Shown one piece after another: positions 16,528 to 24,998 of a DNA stretch of 64,000 nucleotides. The position numbers were made by a program, and so were the translations under genes. This DNA comes from Chloroflexota bacterium. GTDB lineage: Bacteria; Chloroflexota; Anaerolineae; Aggregatilineales; Phototrophicaceae. How positions within the stretch are numbered: position 1 is the stretch's first letter; each line of letters starts with the position of its first letter. The stretch spans positions 1-64,000 of the forward strand of contig WTGF01000122.1 of NCBI GenBank assembly GCA_011525385.1. Reading direction: 5' to 3'. The notes beneath the pieces are model-generated. The model did no database searches. It was not told the origin of the DNA and was given only the letters and a program-made list of their open reading frames with translations.

Positions 16528-19014
16528 CTAATCGAGGCAAGCTGTGTCTTCGTCGATTCGACGCCTGAGCTTGAGCGCTTCGGATTTCATCGCGTCATTC
16601 AAGCGAAAGTTCTCGCTGAAATAGACTGATTCGGGGAAACGGTAATTCCAGGCGCGATAGAAACCCGCGCGGTCAATATCACGGCTCAAATTGCAGTCGA
16701 AGCGGACCAGGTAGCTGTTGGCCATGCGCCCATCATTCTGATGGTGGATATGTGATAGTCCCCAGGTCACGCCACGACCGTCGCCGCTGCCGGCGAAGGC
16801 GTCGGGCACAAAGGGGCCGGCGGCGATCGGCGGAACCGAGACTTTGCCCACAACCTCGAAGTTCAAGCCGTCCGGGGCAAATTGAACCGTGTTCTTTTCC
16901 GGTCCTTCGAGACTGGTGATGGCGACGATGCCTTCGCGAAAGGGGTAGAGAAAAGTCTCATGACCACTGTTCGTGACCGGATTTAGCGGGGACTTGACAA
17001 AAGGACCGCCGGGATCCTTCGCCGTGGCGACTCCCCAGCCGATGCCGAGATCGTGCCGATAAGTCTTTCCGAATTGGACGCCCTTGTAATAGAGCCAGAT
17101 CTCGCCGCGATAAAGCAGTACGTAGGGGTCGTGCAATTTGTGCGAGTCCCAATCGCCGAAGCCGGCGATGGCGTCGGAATCATCGGCATCGCCGACAAAG
17201 TCTCCTCGCCGCCCGGGTCTCAAGACTGGCCCCTCGCATTTGGTCCAGGGTCCCTCGGGCGAGGCGGACCAGGCCATGCCTATCTGGTGTAGGGATCGGT
17301 GTTTCCAGATACCTTGAATGACTTGGTAATAAAGATAGTATTTGTCCTTGTGGACAAGGATATCCGGCGTGAAGACCGCGCGATCGTCGTAAGCGCCTTT
17401 TGCGCCTCGCTGAACAGCGGGTCCACACTCCTCCCAATGGAATCCGTCGGGCGACACCGCGTACCAAATATCTGCCATATCCCAATCCCAGGCCGGTCTG
17501 GTTTCGGTAGCAGCTTCGATACCCATCCAGTCTTCAGTGGTCTGCCGGCGCGAATACCAAACGTAATAGCGATCACCCACCTTGATCACCTTGGACGGAT
17601 CGCGCCTGGTGATGCCGGTTTCCTTTCCGATGCCCGTGACTCGCGAGTATTTGAAGGCCGAAAAGAAGTCGCTGCGCTGGTCTTTGTATATGCCATAGGT
17701 ATCGTAAACGCGCCGCGTCGCCGCGCTCAGGGGCTTCGACGGCCGAGATTCGTCCGGGCGCTCCGGTTCGTTGCTGAAGGTACGCGCAGCTTTGTTCAAC
17801 TCATTCAATTCGATATCAGGCGAAAAGAATACTTCCTCGGGATAACGTATGTTTGTCGCGCGGAAGCCGGGACGTTCCAGATGGCGGCGCAGGTTGCAAT
17901 CAAAACGGAGGAGATAGGAATTTCCGACCTTTAACTCTTCGGTGGCGATATGCGACAGACCCCAGGTGATGCCTTTGCCATCTTTGCTGTCGCTGTAGGA
18001 GTCAGGCGCGAAGGGACCTGCCGCCAGGGGCGGAAGAACCACATGGGCGACCACCTCAAAGTTGAGCCCGTCCGGGGCATATTGAATCGTGTCCTTTTCC
18101 GGACCGTCATGTCCGCAAATTGCCAAGACCCCTTCGCCATAGGGGAAGAGACAGGTTTCGTGGCCGCTATTGGTCACGGGATTTAAAGTTGATTTGATGA
18201 AGGGTCCCTCGGGCGATTCCGAAATGGCCAGTCCCCAGGCGATTCCCTGGGCATACTTGGTGGTCCAGCCCATTGCTTGCCCCTTGTAGTAGAGCCAATA
18301 CTTCCCATCCCGCAGCAATATGAAGGGATCATGTACTTTGTGGCTGTCCCAATCTCCATATCGGATCACGTCGTCGGAATCATCATCGCCAAGCCACTCG
18401 CCCATTTGCCCCGGCGTCAATACCGGGGCCTCGGCGCGGCGCCAGGGACCATGAGGCGAATCCGCCCATGACATGCCGATTGTGTTGCGCGTCCGGTGGG
18501 TATAGGGGTAATCTACCGCCTGATAATAGAGATAGAATCTGTCATTCGTCATCAGCACATCGGGCGTAAATACGGATCGACCGTCGTAGGCATCCTGTGG
18601 ACCGCGGCCGACGGCGACGCCTTGTTCTTGCCAGTTGAAGCCGTCTCGCGATGTGGCGTACCAGATTTCAGCCAGGTCCCAGTCATAGACCGGTGTATCC
18701 CATGTTTGTTCTCGAAAGGGCGGCATGTTCTTGTGATCCCGGTCCTTGTCGGTCTCCCGCCGCGTATACCAGACGAAATAAGTCCCATCGATACGAAGTA
18801 CCGTTGTGGGATCGCGCCGGGTCACGCCTTCCTCTTTGCCGATGCCTGAAATACGGCTGTACTTGAAGGTCGTGTAGAACTCGTTGGTGGCGTCTTGAAA
18901 ACGACCCCACTTGTCGTAAAGCCGATGCGTGGCCCGGCTCAGCGGGCGATCGGTCGGCTTTGCTGCGGTCGGCTCGCCCGGCAGCAGCAGCTTGTCGCTG
19001 TCATTCGCTTTCAT
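16528..19014 (-). CDS. Tandem double GH117-type glycosidase
   Basis: 828 aa made of two similar halves (about 1-405 and 415-828), each resembling the single-domain proteins at 21192-22427 and 32806-33891. Each half starts with the SxAxxR motif that marks family GH117 (SRATHR 26-31; SAATRR 430-435), then RRDP (D69; D472), a WDWDxAxIWYA strand, VFTPDxL, DSHKxHDP (first-half D229) and TNSGHET (first-half H285). GH117 enzymes are five-bladed beta-propellers that release 3,6-anhydro-L-galactose from neoagaro-oligosaccharides; two aspartates and a histidine act in catalysis, and the SxAxxR helix is exchanged between two subunits of a dimer. Here the two subunits would be covalently joined. There is no signal peptide, so it acts in the cytoplasm. 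It follows the GMC gene by 14 bases in one operon. GH43/GH32-like is the alternative call. Confidence 0.8.
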   Translation of the reverse strand: MKANDSDKLLLPGEPTAAKPTDRPLSRATHRLYDKWGRFQDATNEFYTTFKYSRISGIGKEEGVTRRDPTTVLRIDGTYFVWYTRRETDKDRDHKNMPPFREQTWDTPVYDWDLAEIWYATSRDGFNWQEQGVAVGRGPQDAYDGRSVFTPDVLMTNDRFYLYYQAVDYPYTHRTRNTIGMSWADSPHGPWRRAEAPVLTPGQMGEWLGDDDSDDVIRYGDWDSHKVHDPFILLRDGKYWLYYKGQAMGWTTKYAQGIAWGLAISESPEGPFIKSTLNPVTNSGHETCLFPYGEGVLAICGHDGPEKDTIQYAPDGLNFEVVAHVVLPPLAAGPFAPDSYSDSKDGKGITWGLSHIATEELKVGNSYLLRFDCNLRRHLERPGFRATNIRYPEEVFFSPDIELNELNKAARTFSNEPERPDESRPSKPLSAATRRVYDTYGIYKDQRSDFFSAFKYSRVTGIGKETGITRRDPSKVIKVGDRYYVWYSRRQTTEDWMGIEAATETRPAWDWDMADIWYAVSPDGFHWEECGPAVQRGAKGAYDDRAVFTPDILVHKDKYYLYYQVIQGIWKHRSLHQIGMAWSASPEGPWTKCEGPVLRPGRRGDFVGDADDSDAIAGFGDWDSHKLHDPYVLLYRGEIWLYYKGVQFGKTYRHDLGIGWGVATAKDPGGPFVKSPLNPVTNSGHETFLYPFREGIVAITSLEGPEKNTVQFAPDGLNFEVVGKVSVPPIAAGPFVPDAFAGSGDGRGVTWGLSHIHHQNDGRMANSYLVRFDCNLSRDIDRAGFYRAWNYRFPESVYFSENFRLNDAMKSEALKLRRRIDEDTACLD

Positions 19015-19028
19015 CTTGCATCCTTATG

Positions 19029-20600
19029 TTATCCTTCGTTGAGAATCAGATCGGCCGCTTTCTCGCCGATCATCATGCAGGGCGCGTTCGTGTTGGCGTT
19101 GACAATAAACGGCATGATTGAGGCATCGGCTACCCGCAAGCTTTCAAGGCCATGCACTTGCAGGCGATCGTTGACGACAGACATAGGATCGCCGCCCATG
19201 CGACAACTGCAAGCGGGATGATAAATGGTAGTTGCGAAATCACGAATGTAATGAATCAACGCCTCGTCGGAAAGTACATCAGCGCCGGGGAGAAACTCCT
19301 CGCCACAATAGCGGTCAAGGGCGTCGGTGGCAGCGAGCTCCCGCCCCAGCTTGACGCCATGAAGCAAAACGGCAACATCGTCATCGTGTTTCAAGCAGCC
19401 GAAGTCTATTGAGGGCGGCGCAAAGGGATCAGCTGAATGCAACTTGAGTTGACCGCTGCTTTTTGTGGCGACCAATCCTGCCAGGATAGTGAAACCGTGC
19501 CCCTTGGGACTTTCGAATCCATGACGGATGAACCAGTCCGGTCCAAAGTGATATTGCAGTTCCGGCGAGCGTGACTCCGGTTTCAAGCGTACGAATCCGC
19601 CGGATTCGCCCAGATTGGAGGTGAGCAGCCCCATTTTGCTTTCGTTATAGAGCTTGACTTGAAGCGGGTCGTCCTTGGCGACAAGACTGACCGGCTCTTT
19701 GCAATGATAGGCGACGGGCACCTGCATGTGATCCATCAGGTTTTGACCGACGCCGGGCAGATCCATGACCATTGGGATGCCCATTTCCGAAAGATGTCCG
19801 GCAGGGCCAATGCCGGAAAGCAGCAACAACTGCGGCGAATTCAGCGCTCCGCCGCAAAGGATAATCTCTTTGTTCGCGGCAGCGGTTACAGTTTCTCCCC
19901 GGTGTCTGTACTCAAGCCCGGCGCAGCGAAGCCCATCGACGAGCAGCTTGGTTACATGCGCAAAGGGCAGGGCGGTGAGATTGTCCCGTTCCAATGCTGG
20001 GTACAAGTAGCCAACAGCGGCGCTATGTCGTTTGCCGCCCTTTTGCGTGATCTGATAGAGGCCGAAGCCCTCTTGCTCGCCGTCATTAAAGTCTTCGTTA
20101 TGCGCGAATCCCAATTCGAGCGCCGCCTCGACGAAAGCCGAGCTCAAGGGATTGGGATCCTGCGGATCGGCTACATTGATGGGACCGTTAACCCCGTGAT
20201 GTTCTGACGCTCCACGTTCCTGGTGCTGCATTCTACGGAAGTAGGGCAGTACTTCCGCGTAGCTCCAGCCTTGATTGCCCCCGGCGGCCCAGGCATCGTA
20301 ATCGGCCCGATGTCCACGCTGAAAGACCATGGCGTTCATCGAACTGGTGCCGCCATAAACCTTGCCGCGCGGCACATATTCGCGGCGGTTGTTGAGGCCG
20401 GGCTGCGGCAGGGTTTCGTAGTCCCAGTCCAGATTGGTGTGGAAGAGATTGGAAAAGCGCGCCGGGATATGAATATCCGGCTCGCGGTCGGGTCCGCCGG
20501 CTTCCAGCAAAAGCACCGAGTGCCTGCTGTCTTCGCTCAATCGGTAAGCAAGGGCGCAACCTGCGGAACCCGCGCCCACTACAATATAGTCCGCTTCCAT
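19029..20600 (-). CDS. GMC-family flavin oxidoreductase
   Basis: 523 aa from ATG 20600, which has AGGAG nine bases upstream; an in-frame TTG at 20606 is less likely. The N-terminus carries the FAD-binding VVGAGSAGCALAYRL (residues 6-20). RGKVYGGTSSMNAMVFQRG (about 78-96) is GMC signature 1, and GGALNSPQLLLLSGIGP is signature 2. The C-terminal YHPACSCRMGGD and NANTNAPCMMIGEKAADLI segments supply the conserved His and Asn of the active site. The family oxidises alcohols, aldoses or choline. Choline dehydrogenase (BetA) resemblance is general for the family. Its operon with the double GH117 gene and the rest of the locus suggests a sugar or sugar-lactone substrate, possibly anhydrogalactose. That role is inference. 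Confidence 0.85.
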   Translation of the reverse strand: MEADYIVVGAGSAGCALAYRLSEDSRHSVLLLEAGGPDREPDIHIPARFSNLFHTNLDWDYETLPQPGLNNRREYVPRGKVYGGTSSMNAMVFQRGHRADYDAWAAGGNQGWSYAEVLPYFRRMQHQERGASEHHGVNGPINVADPQDPNPLSSAFVEAALELGFAHNEDFNDGEQEGFGLYQITQKGGKRHSAAVGYLYPALERDNLTALPFAHVTKLLVDGLRCAGLEYRHRGETVTAAANKEIILCGGALNSPQLLLLSGIGPAGHLSEMGIPMVMDLPGVGQNLMDHMQVPVAYHCKEPVSLVAKDDPLQVKLYNESKMGLLTSNLGESGGFVRLKPESRSPELQYHFGPDWFIRHGFESPKGHGFTILAGLVATKSSGQLKLHSADPFAPPSIDFGCLKHDDDVAVLLHGVKLGRELAATDALDRYCGEEFLPGADVLSDEALIHYIRDFATTIYHPACSCRMGGDPMSVVNDRLQVHGLESLRVADASIMPFIVNANTNAPCMMIGEKAADLILNEG

Positions 20601-20663
20601 CGTCAAGTGCTCCTGACATGTCGGCCCAAAATCTTAGCTCGCGTGAACCACTCGGGAACCACA

Positions 20664-20684
20664 GTAGTGTATCGAAGTCGGTTG
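20664..20684 (+). repeat. 21-nt direct repeat D, left copy
   Basis: Twenty-one bases ending TATCGAAGTCGGTTG are identical, in the same orientation, to 40347-40367. The two copies bracket most of the galactan locus. Part of the phrase (GTAGTGTATC) also occurs near 8600. Confidence 0.75.
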
Positions 20685-20735
20685 AAAAAGAAAAAACTCG
20701 ACCACCGAGAACAGGGCAATCGCATCAAATCATTT

Positions 20736-20765
20736 TTCACCACCGAGGACGCCGAGAGCACCGAG
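20736..20765. repeat. CACCGAGG-type dispersed repeat B, copy 2
   Basis: TTCACCACCGAGGACGCCG and a further AGAGCACCGAG. An inverted copy follows at 20888-20922, so the pair could fold as arms about 120 bases apart. Confidence 0.7.
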
Positions 20766-20887
20766 TTTAGCGTCGTTTGTCGACCTTCCCGCTAATTCCG
20801 TCGCCTGAATACGGCAAAGTCGCCAGTGCAACTTCATCTGTGGCTGAAAAGCAAGCCTGAAACATGACATAAGCTATGAACTTTGCT

Positions 20888-20922
20888 TTTCTCGGTGTTC
20901 TCGGTGCCCTCGGTGGTTAATA
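20888..20922. repeat. CACCGAGG-type dispersed repeat B, inverted copy
   Basis: TTTCTCGGTGTTCTCGGTG followed by CCCTCGGTGGTTAA, the reverse complement form of 8634-8661. Confidence 0.7.
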
Positions 20923-21002
20923 ATCAGTCCAATTTCGTACCATTTCAGTCGCCTCATTTTGATGCAATTGCCCTGCCACCGAGAATCGCGCAAACACGCC
21001 TT

Positions 21003-21031
21003 TTCTTTGTGTCCTTCGTGTCTTTGTGGTG
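21003..21031. repeat. Related TTTCTTTGTGTCC repeat
   Basis: The phrase runs from TTCTTTGTGTCC to TTTGTGGTG. It is the common environmental form related to the CACCGAGG family (reverse complement CACCACAAAGACACGAAGG). Confidence 0.55.
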
Positions 21032-21086
21032 AAATTGGATATGGCTCATTTGGATTTCAACCGAAAAATATACACTATCTATGGGT

Positions 21087-21115
21087 TTGACAGGCCAATG
21101 TTAATTGTCTACAAT
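21087..21115 (+). promoter_or_regulatory. Promoter of GH117 gene with overlapping operator
   Basis: TTGACA at 21087-21092, a 17-base spacer, and TACAAT at 21110-21115. The operator-like ATTGTCTACAAT (21104-21115) covers the whole -10 box, so a bound repressor would block RNA polymerase. The same arrangement recurs at 40082-40110 on the other strand. The predicted transcript start leaves a leader of about 70 bases. Confidence 0.7.
21104..21115. promoter_or_regulatory. Shared operator, site 1 (ATTGTCTACAAT)
   Basis: A near-palindrome with arms AATTGT and ACAATT (21103-21116) around a CT centre. It fits the tnGTnnnACna style of operators bound by FadR-type GntR proteins; such a regulator is encoded at 24356-24964. 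Confidence 0.65.
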
Positions 21116-21191
21116 TTACATATTATACTGTTGGTCCTTAGCCAGCGCAAAACTTGCAGGGTATTCGCGTACTTTCGTCCCAGGAGATCCC

Positions 21192-22427
21192 ATGAAGAGT
21201 GAAAGCAAAGCGACATCCGCGTTTCCAAGCTTTTTGCCGAAAGAGAAGCCGACCGACCGACCGCTGAGCGCAGCCACGCACCGCCTATATGATATGTGGA
21301 CGACAGAGCAAGACATTGGCAACCCGTTTTATACGACGTTCAGATACTCGCCGATTACCGGCATCGGTATTGACGACAGTGCGCTTTCTGTATCAAGGCG
21401 CGATCCCTCCAAAGTACTCAAAATTGGCGAGACCTATTACGTCTGGTATACCCGGCGCCGCAGTAAATACATGCCCGTCGGGCGCTTTCACATCGACAAA
21501 GCGAATGACGAGATTCCGGTTGTTGACTGGGATCTCGCCGATATCTGTTATGCGACATCAAAAGACGGCTTCAACTGGGAGGAGCAAGGTGTGGCTGTGG
21601 CGCGCCCGCCCAAGGGCAACTACGGCGATCGCTCGCTTTCAACCCCGGATGTGCTGGTGTTTGATGGACGCTACTATCTCTATTACCAGACTTTTACCAC
21701 CATGTGGCGAGAGAATGATTGCGTGAACGTAAGTGTTGCTTGGTCAGACGGGCCTGATGGGCCCTGGACGCGGCTCGATCGACCCGTGATCCCGCAAGGC
21801 GAGCCCGGCGAATGGGACAGTTGCGCCATTCACGATCCCTATCCCCTGATTTACAAAGGCAAGGTCTGGCTCTATTACAAGGGTTCGCCGGCCGATAAGT
21901 CGCCGGGCAACCTGCTGCGGGCGCAAGGCGTAGCCATCGCCGACCATCCAGAGGGGCCATTTATCAAATCTGAACTCAATCCCGTCAGCAATTCGGGTCA
22001 TGAGACGATGCTCTGGCCCTATGAAGGCGGCATCGCCGCCTTGCTCATCCAGGATGGGCCGGAGAAAGATACCATACAGTTTGCTCCGGACGGGCTGAAC
22101 TTCGAGCCAAGGGCGCATGTGCAACTGTCGCCTCACGCGCCCGGTCCCTTCTGCCCCGATGCCTTTGCAGATAACGGCGACGGGCGCGGCATAACCTGGG
22201 GCCTCAGTCATATCATTCCGCAGACGCCGAATACGAATAAGGGCTTATACATTGTGCGCTTCGACTGCGCCTTGTCGCGCGATGCCGACAGACCTGAATT
22301 CAAGCGCAGCAACCTGCACTGGCACGAGGCGGCCTGGTTCCAGCCTGAGGTTAAATTACCAGAGGCATGGCGCCAGCGCATCCTGGCCGAACAAGCGGAT
22401 TTTGACAAACCTACATTAGGAACTTAG
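21192..22427 (+). CDS. GH117-type glycosidase (3,6-anhydro-L-galactosidase-like)
   Basis: 411 aa from ATG 21192 with AGGAG upstream. The SxAxxR motif is SAATHR (26-31). RRDP (D71), WDLADICYATSKDGFNWEEQG (113-133), STPDVL, AIHDP (D215) and NSGHET (H270) follow in the order seen in the family. The fold is expected to be a five-bladed beta-propeller. GH117 enzymes cut the alpha-1,3 bond at the non-reducing end of neoagaro-oligosaccharides and release 3,6-anhydro-L-galactose. No signal peptide is present, so it should act on imported oligosaccharides. It has its own promoter with an operator on the -10 box. Its sequence is closer to the halves of the double protein than to 32806-33891. Exact linkage specificity cannot be read from sequence. 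Confidence 0.8.
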   Translation: MKSESKATSAFPSFLPKEKPTDRPLSAATHRLYDMWTTEQDIGNPFYTTFRYSPITGIGIDDSALSVSRRDPSKVLKIGETYYVWYTRRRSKYMPVGRFHIDKANDEIPVVDWDLADICYATSKDGFNWEEQGVAVARPPKGNYGDRSLSTPDVLVFDGRYYLYYQTFTTMWRENDCVNVSVAWSDGPDGPWTRLDRPVIPQGEPGEWDSCAIHDPYPLIYKGKVWLYYKGSPADKSPGNLLRAQGVAIADHPEGPFIKSELNPVSNSGHETMLWPYEGGIAALLIQDGPEKDTIQFAPDGLNFEPRAHVQLSPHAPGPFCPDAFADNGDGRGITWGLSHIIPQTPNTNKGLYIVRFDCALSRDADRPEFKRSNLHWHEAAWFQPEVKLPEAWRQRILAEQADFDKPTLGT

Positions 22428-22450
22428 GCGACTACTAGCTTTCGCCGCGG

Positions 22451-23221
22451 CTAGCGTCCCATCCAGCCACCGTCGACAACCAGGATTTCGCCGTTGACGA
22501 AATCGGAAGCGGGGGAGGCGAGGAATAGCGCAGGCCCTTTGAAGTCGTCAATATGGCCCCAGCGCCCAGCCGGAATCCGCTCCAAAATGGCTTGGTAGCG
22601 CTCCGGATCGTTTTGCAGCGCTTCGGTAACATCAGTACGCACGTAGCCCGGGGCGATGGCATTGACGTTTATGCCGCGTCCCGCCCATTCATTGGCGAGC
22701 GCTTTGGTCAACTGGCCGACGCCGCCCTTGCTGGCGGCATATCCGGGCACCGTGATCCCGCCTTGAAAAGTAAGGAGTGAGGCGGTGAATATGATTTTGC
22801 CGCTGCCGCGAGCCAGCATGTCCTTGCCCAGCTCGCGACTGAGCGCGAACTGCGCGCTCAAATTGGTCTCGATGATCTTGTCCCAGTATTCGTCCGGGTG
22901 CCGCTCGGCCGGTTCCCTAAGCACTGTGCCGGCGTTATTGACCAGGATGTCTATGCCCGGCTGATCGCTTTTGACTCGTTGGATAAACCTATACAGGTCC
23001 TGGCGGTCGGCAAAGTTGCAGCGGTAAGCGGCGAATCGTCGGCCGAGGGCTTTCACTTCTTTTTCTATCGCGCTTCCGCTCGCTTCCATGTTGGCGCTGA
23101 CAGCGATGATATCCGCGCCCGCTTCCGCCAGGGCGACCGCCATCGCCATGCCGATACCCCGGCGAGCGCCGGTAACGAGCGCCGTTTTCCCATCCAGACG
23201 AAACTGATCGAGTACGTTCAT
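22451..23221 (-). CDS. kduD: KduD-like short-chain dehydrogenase (2-keto-3-deoxy-sugar-acid 5-dehydrogenase)
   Basis: 256 aa, classical SDR. TGARRGIG (17-24) binds the nucleotide, NNAG is at 95-98, and Ser148, Tyr161 and Lys165 form the catalytic triad. From memory it follows E. coli KduD closely at TFQGGITVPGYAASKGG, ERIPAGRWG and the C-terminal ASDFVNGEILVVDGGW. KduD oxidises C5 of 2-keto-3-deoxygluconate or the reverse. The related activity on 2-keto-3-deoxy-L-galactonate is a known step from anhydrogalactose to 2-keto-3-deoxygluconate, which fits the cycloisomerase in this locus. The gene abuts the zinc dehydrogenase gene (stop and start adjacent), so the two are translated together. Substrate stereochemistry is inference. 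Confidence 0.8.
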   Translation of the reverse strand: MNVLDQFRLDGKTALVTGARRGIGMAMAVALAEAGADIIAVSANMEASGSAIEKEVKALGRRFAAYRCNFADRQDLYRFIQRVKSDQPGIDILVNNAGTVLREPAERHPDEYWDKIIETNLSAQFALSRELGKDMLARGSGKIIFTASLLTFQGGITVPGYAASKGGVGQLTKALANEWAGRGINVNAIAPGYVRTDVTEALQNDPERYQAILERIPAGRWGHIDDFKGPALFLASPASDFVNGEILVVDGGWMGR

Positions 23222-24238
23222 TTACAACTCCAGCAGTATCTTCATAACTTCTCCACCGCGTTCCATATCTTCAAAGCCCGACTTCAAGGCGCTGAGCGGT
23301 CGGATATCGGTGATCAACTGATCAAGCGGCAGGTCGCCCTGGGCTGCCAAAGCGATCGCATCGGCGAAATCACGCGATTCGTATACGCGCACGCCCTTCA
23401 AACGAAGCTCTCGCCAGAAAAACCGGAACAGGTCTATCTCCGGCTTTTGAGCGAAGATGGCAACGACCACCGCCAGACCGCGTGTGCGCAGCAATTCGGT
23501 CATTACTGTGGCGCCCGCCCCCGATCCTGATACTTCGAAGACAATGTCGGCTCCTGCACCCTTCGTCTCTTCCATGACCAGCTTGACCAGGTCAACTTCC
23601 CCCGGATTCACGGCTGTCAAGCCCAAGTCTCGGGCCAGTGCCACACGATATGGATTGATTTCAGAAACGATTACTTCGGCGCCATATTGCTTCGCCACCA
23701 GCGCAACCAGCATGCCTATCGGTCCGCCACCCACTACAACCACATGATCACCCGGTTTGACTTCCGCCAGGCGCACATCGTGACAGGCAACCGCCAGCGG
23801 CTCGATCAAGGCGCCGTGCTTTAGCGACAAGTGCCCCGGCAAGGGGTGCAAGGTCTCGGCGGGCACGGTCCAATAGGATTGAAATGCGCCCGGCGTGTCT
23901 ATGCCAAGGAAGTTAAGATTGTGGCAAATGTGGCTATGTCCGGCAGCGCAGGCCGGGCAATCATGGCAGGGCGCCAAGGGCATTACCGCGACTCGATCCC
24001 CGATGGCAAAATCGTCGACCCCGGGTCCGACCTGGTTTACCGTACCGGACATTTCGTGGCCCAGCACAGCGGGCATCGTCACACGGCCGTCCATGGCCCC
24101 ATGGAATATATGCAAATCGGTTCCGCAGATGCCGCAATGGGAAACTCCCAATTGCACTTCACCCGGTCCAGGTTTGATCGGCTCGCTTTCGCCCAGGCGA
24201 ATCCTTCGATCGCCTTCATAGAATGTCGCTTGCGCCAT
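23222..24238 (-). CDS. Zinc-dependent medium-chain dehydrogenase
   Basis: 338 aa from ATG 24238, which has GAGGG nine bases upstream; a longer frame lacks a ribosome site. The catalytic zinc ligands are Cys35 and the GHE pair (His61, Glu62). Structural zinc is held by Cys91, Cys94, Cys97 and Cys105. VVVGGGPIGMLVALVAKQYGA is the Rossmann nucleotide loop. The overall pattern is that of the sorbitol/threonine/galactitol dehydrogenase group. It is the gene directly upstream of kduD in the operon led by the permeases and GntR gene. In the proposed pathway it could oxidise anhydrogalactose, or reduce 2,5-diketo-3-deoxygluconate after KduD. Neither can be chosen from sequence. Confidence 0.85.
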   Translation of the reverse strand: MAQATFYEGDRRIRLGESEPIKPGPGEVQLGVSHCGICGTDLHIFHGAMDGRVTMPAVLGHEMSGTVNQVGPGVDDFAIGDRVAVMPLAPCHDCPACAAGHSHICHNLNFLGIDTPGAFQSYWTVPAETLHPLPGHLSLKHGALIEPLAVACHDVRLAEVKPGDHVVVVGGGPIGMLVALVAKQYGAEVIVSEINPYRVALARDLGLTAVNPGEVDLVKLVMEETKGAGADIVFEVSGSGAGATVMTELLRTRGLAVVVAIFAQKPEIDLFRFFWRELRLKGVRVYESRDFADAIALAAQGDLPLDQLITDIRPLSALKSGFEDMERGGEVMKILLEL

Positions 24239-24355
24239 ATTGCTTACCCTCGTTAATGCAAAGTTTTTAGTCGATAGCGGCTGCTGCCTTTCGAGCAAAA
24301 CATCTTGGTAATTTTGATCGAGAATGCGGAAGCACAGGAAATCATACTGAGCCGA

Positions 24356-24964
24356 CTACTGTATATTGTCTTCCAGCGCCTTGATGGCGACTTGTTTGTC
24401 ATCCGCGCGAATCGCGTCCAGAATGCGCTTATGCTCGCGGTAGCTCTCCATGATGTCGTCGAGGCGATTGTAGCGCATCATCATTCGCATCGCGATCGGC
24501 TGCCAGAGCGCGAACAGGTCTTTGTCATCGTGGCTGCGGATGATTGCCTGGTGGAAGCGCAGATCGTGTTCGGTCAAGGCATCGACATCGGAGGACTCGC
24601 AAGCTGCCTTGATATCAGCCAGAATGGCATCCCAGTCTTCCAGATCTTCCGGGGTGATGCGTTCGAAAATACTATCGAGCACGAAAACCTCGATCTTGCG
24701 GCGCAGCTCGACGACCAAGGGGCGCACTTCCACGCTCGGATTTTGCGCCACGCGAACGCCCTTGTTCGGTTCCAATACCAGCAGACCTTGCTGTGACAAT
24801 TGACGGAAGGCCTCGCGCACGGGACCGCGACTGACGCCGAATCGTTCGGAAAGGTCAATCTCGCGCAAGGGATCGCCTGGCTTGAGCTTGCTCGACAGTA
24901 CATCTTGTCGCAGGCGAGCTGCGATTTGTTCTGGCAAGGTGCGATAGATTTCAATCGCGGGCAT
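24356..24964 (-). CDS. GntR-family regulator, FadR/FCD subfamily
   Basis: 202 aa. The N-terminal winged helix (about residues 5-75) contains LREIDLSERFGVSRGPVREAFRQLSQQGLL, the typical GntR recognition region. The C-terminal all-helical FCD domain (about 85-200) has DLRFHQAII and REHKRILDAIRADD, whose Asp/His residues bind metal in FCD proteins and help sense sugar acids or other carboxylates. It lies between the permease genes and the dehydrogenase genes in one operon. FadR-type proteins bind short palindromes of the tnGTnnnACna type, which fits the ATTGTCWACAAT sites at 21104, 27206, 28484 and 40082. The likely effector is a sugar acid of the pathway. Regulator-operator pairing is inference. 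Confidence 0.88.
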   Translation of the reverse strand: MPAIEIYRTLPEQIAARLRQDVLSSKLKPGDPLREIDLSERFGVSRGPVREAFRQLSQQGLLVLEPNKGVRVAQNPSVEVRPLVVELRRKIEVFVLDSIFERITPEDLEDWDAILADIKAACESSDVDALTEHDLRFHQAIIRSHDDKDLFALWQPIAMRMMMRYNRLDDIMESYREHKRILDAIRADDKQVAIKALEDNIQ

Positions 24965-24998
24965 TTGGTCTGACCCCGTACTTGGATAAACGAAGGCG

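Larger units (their letters stand above)
20601..21191. other. Divergent intergenic region: repeats plus GH117 promoter
   Basis: Holds the 21-nt repeat D (20664-20684), CACCGAGG elements in both orientations (20736-20765 and 20888-20922), a related element (21003-21031), and the promoter and operator of the downstream GH117 gene (21087-21115). No gene is supported inside it. Confidence 0.8.

Noticed and set aside
16528-19014. GH43 or GH32 assignment for the propeller proteins
   Set aside because: The fold class is shared, but the SxAxxR motif in all four domains and the anhydrogalactose-pathway neighbours favour GH117.
20700-21031. Possible CRISPR array from repeated CACCGAG units
   Set aside because: Units are irregular, in both orientations, with no regular spacers and no cas genes.
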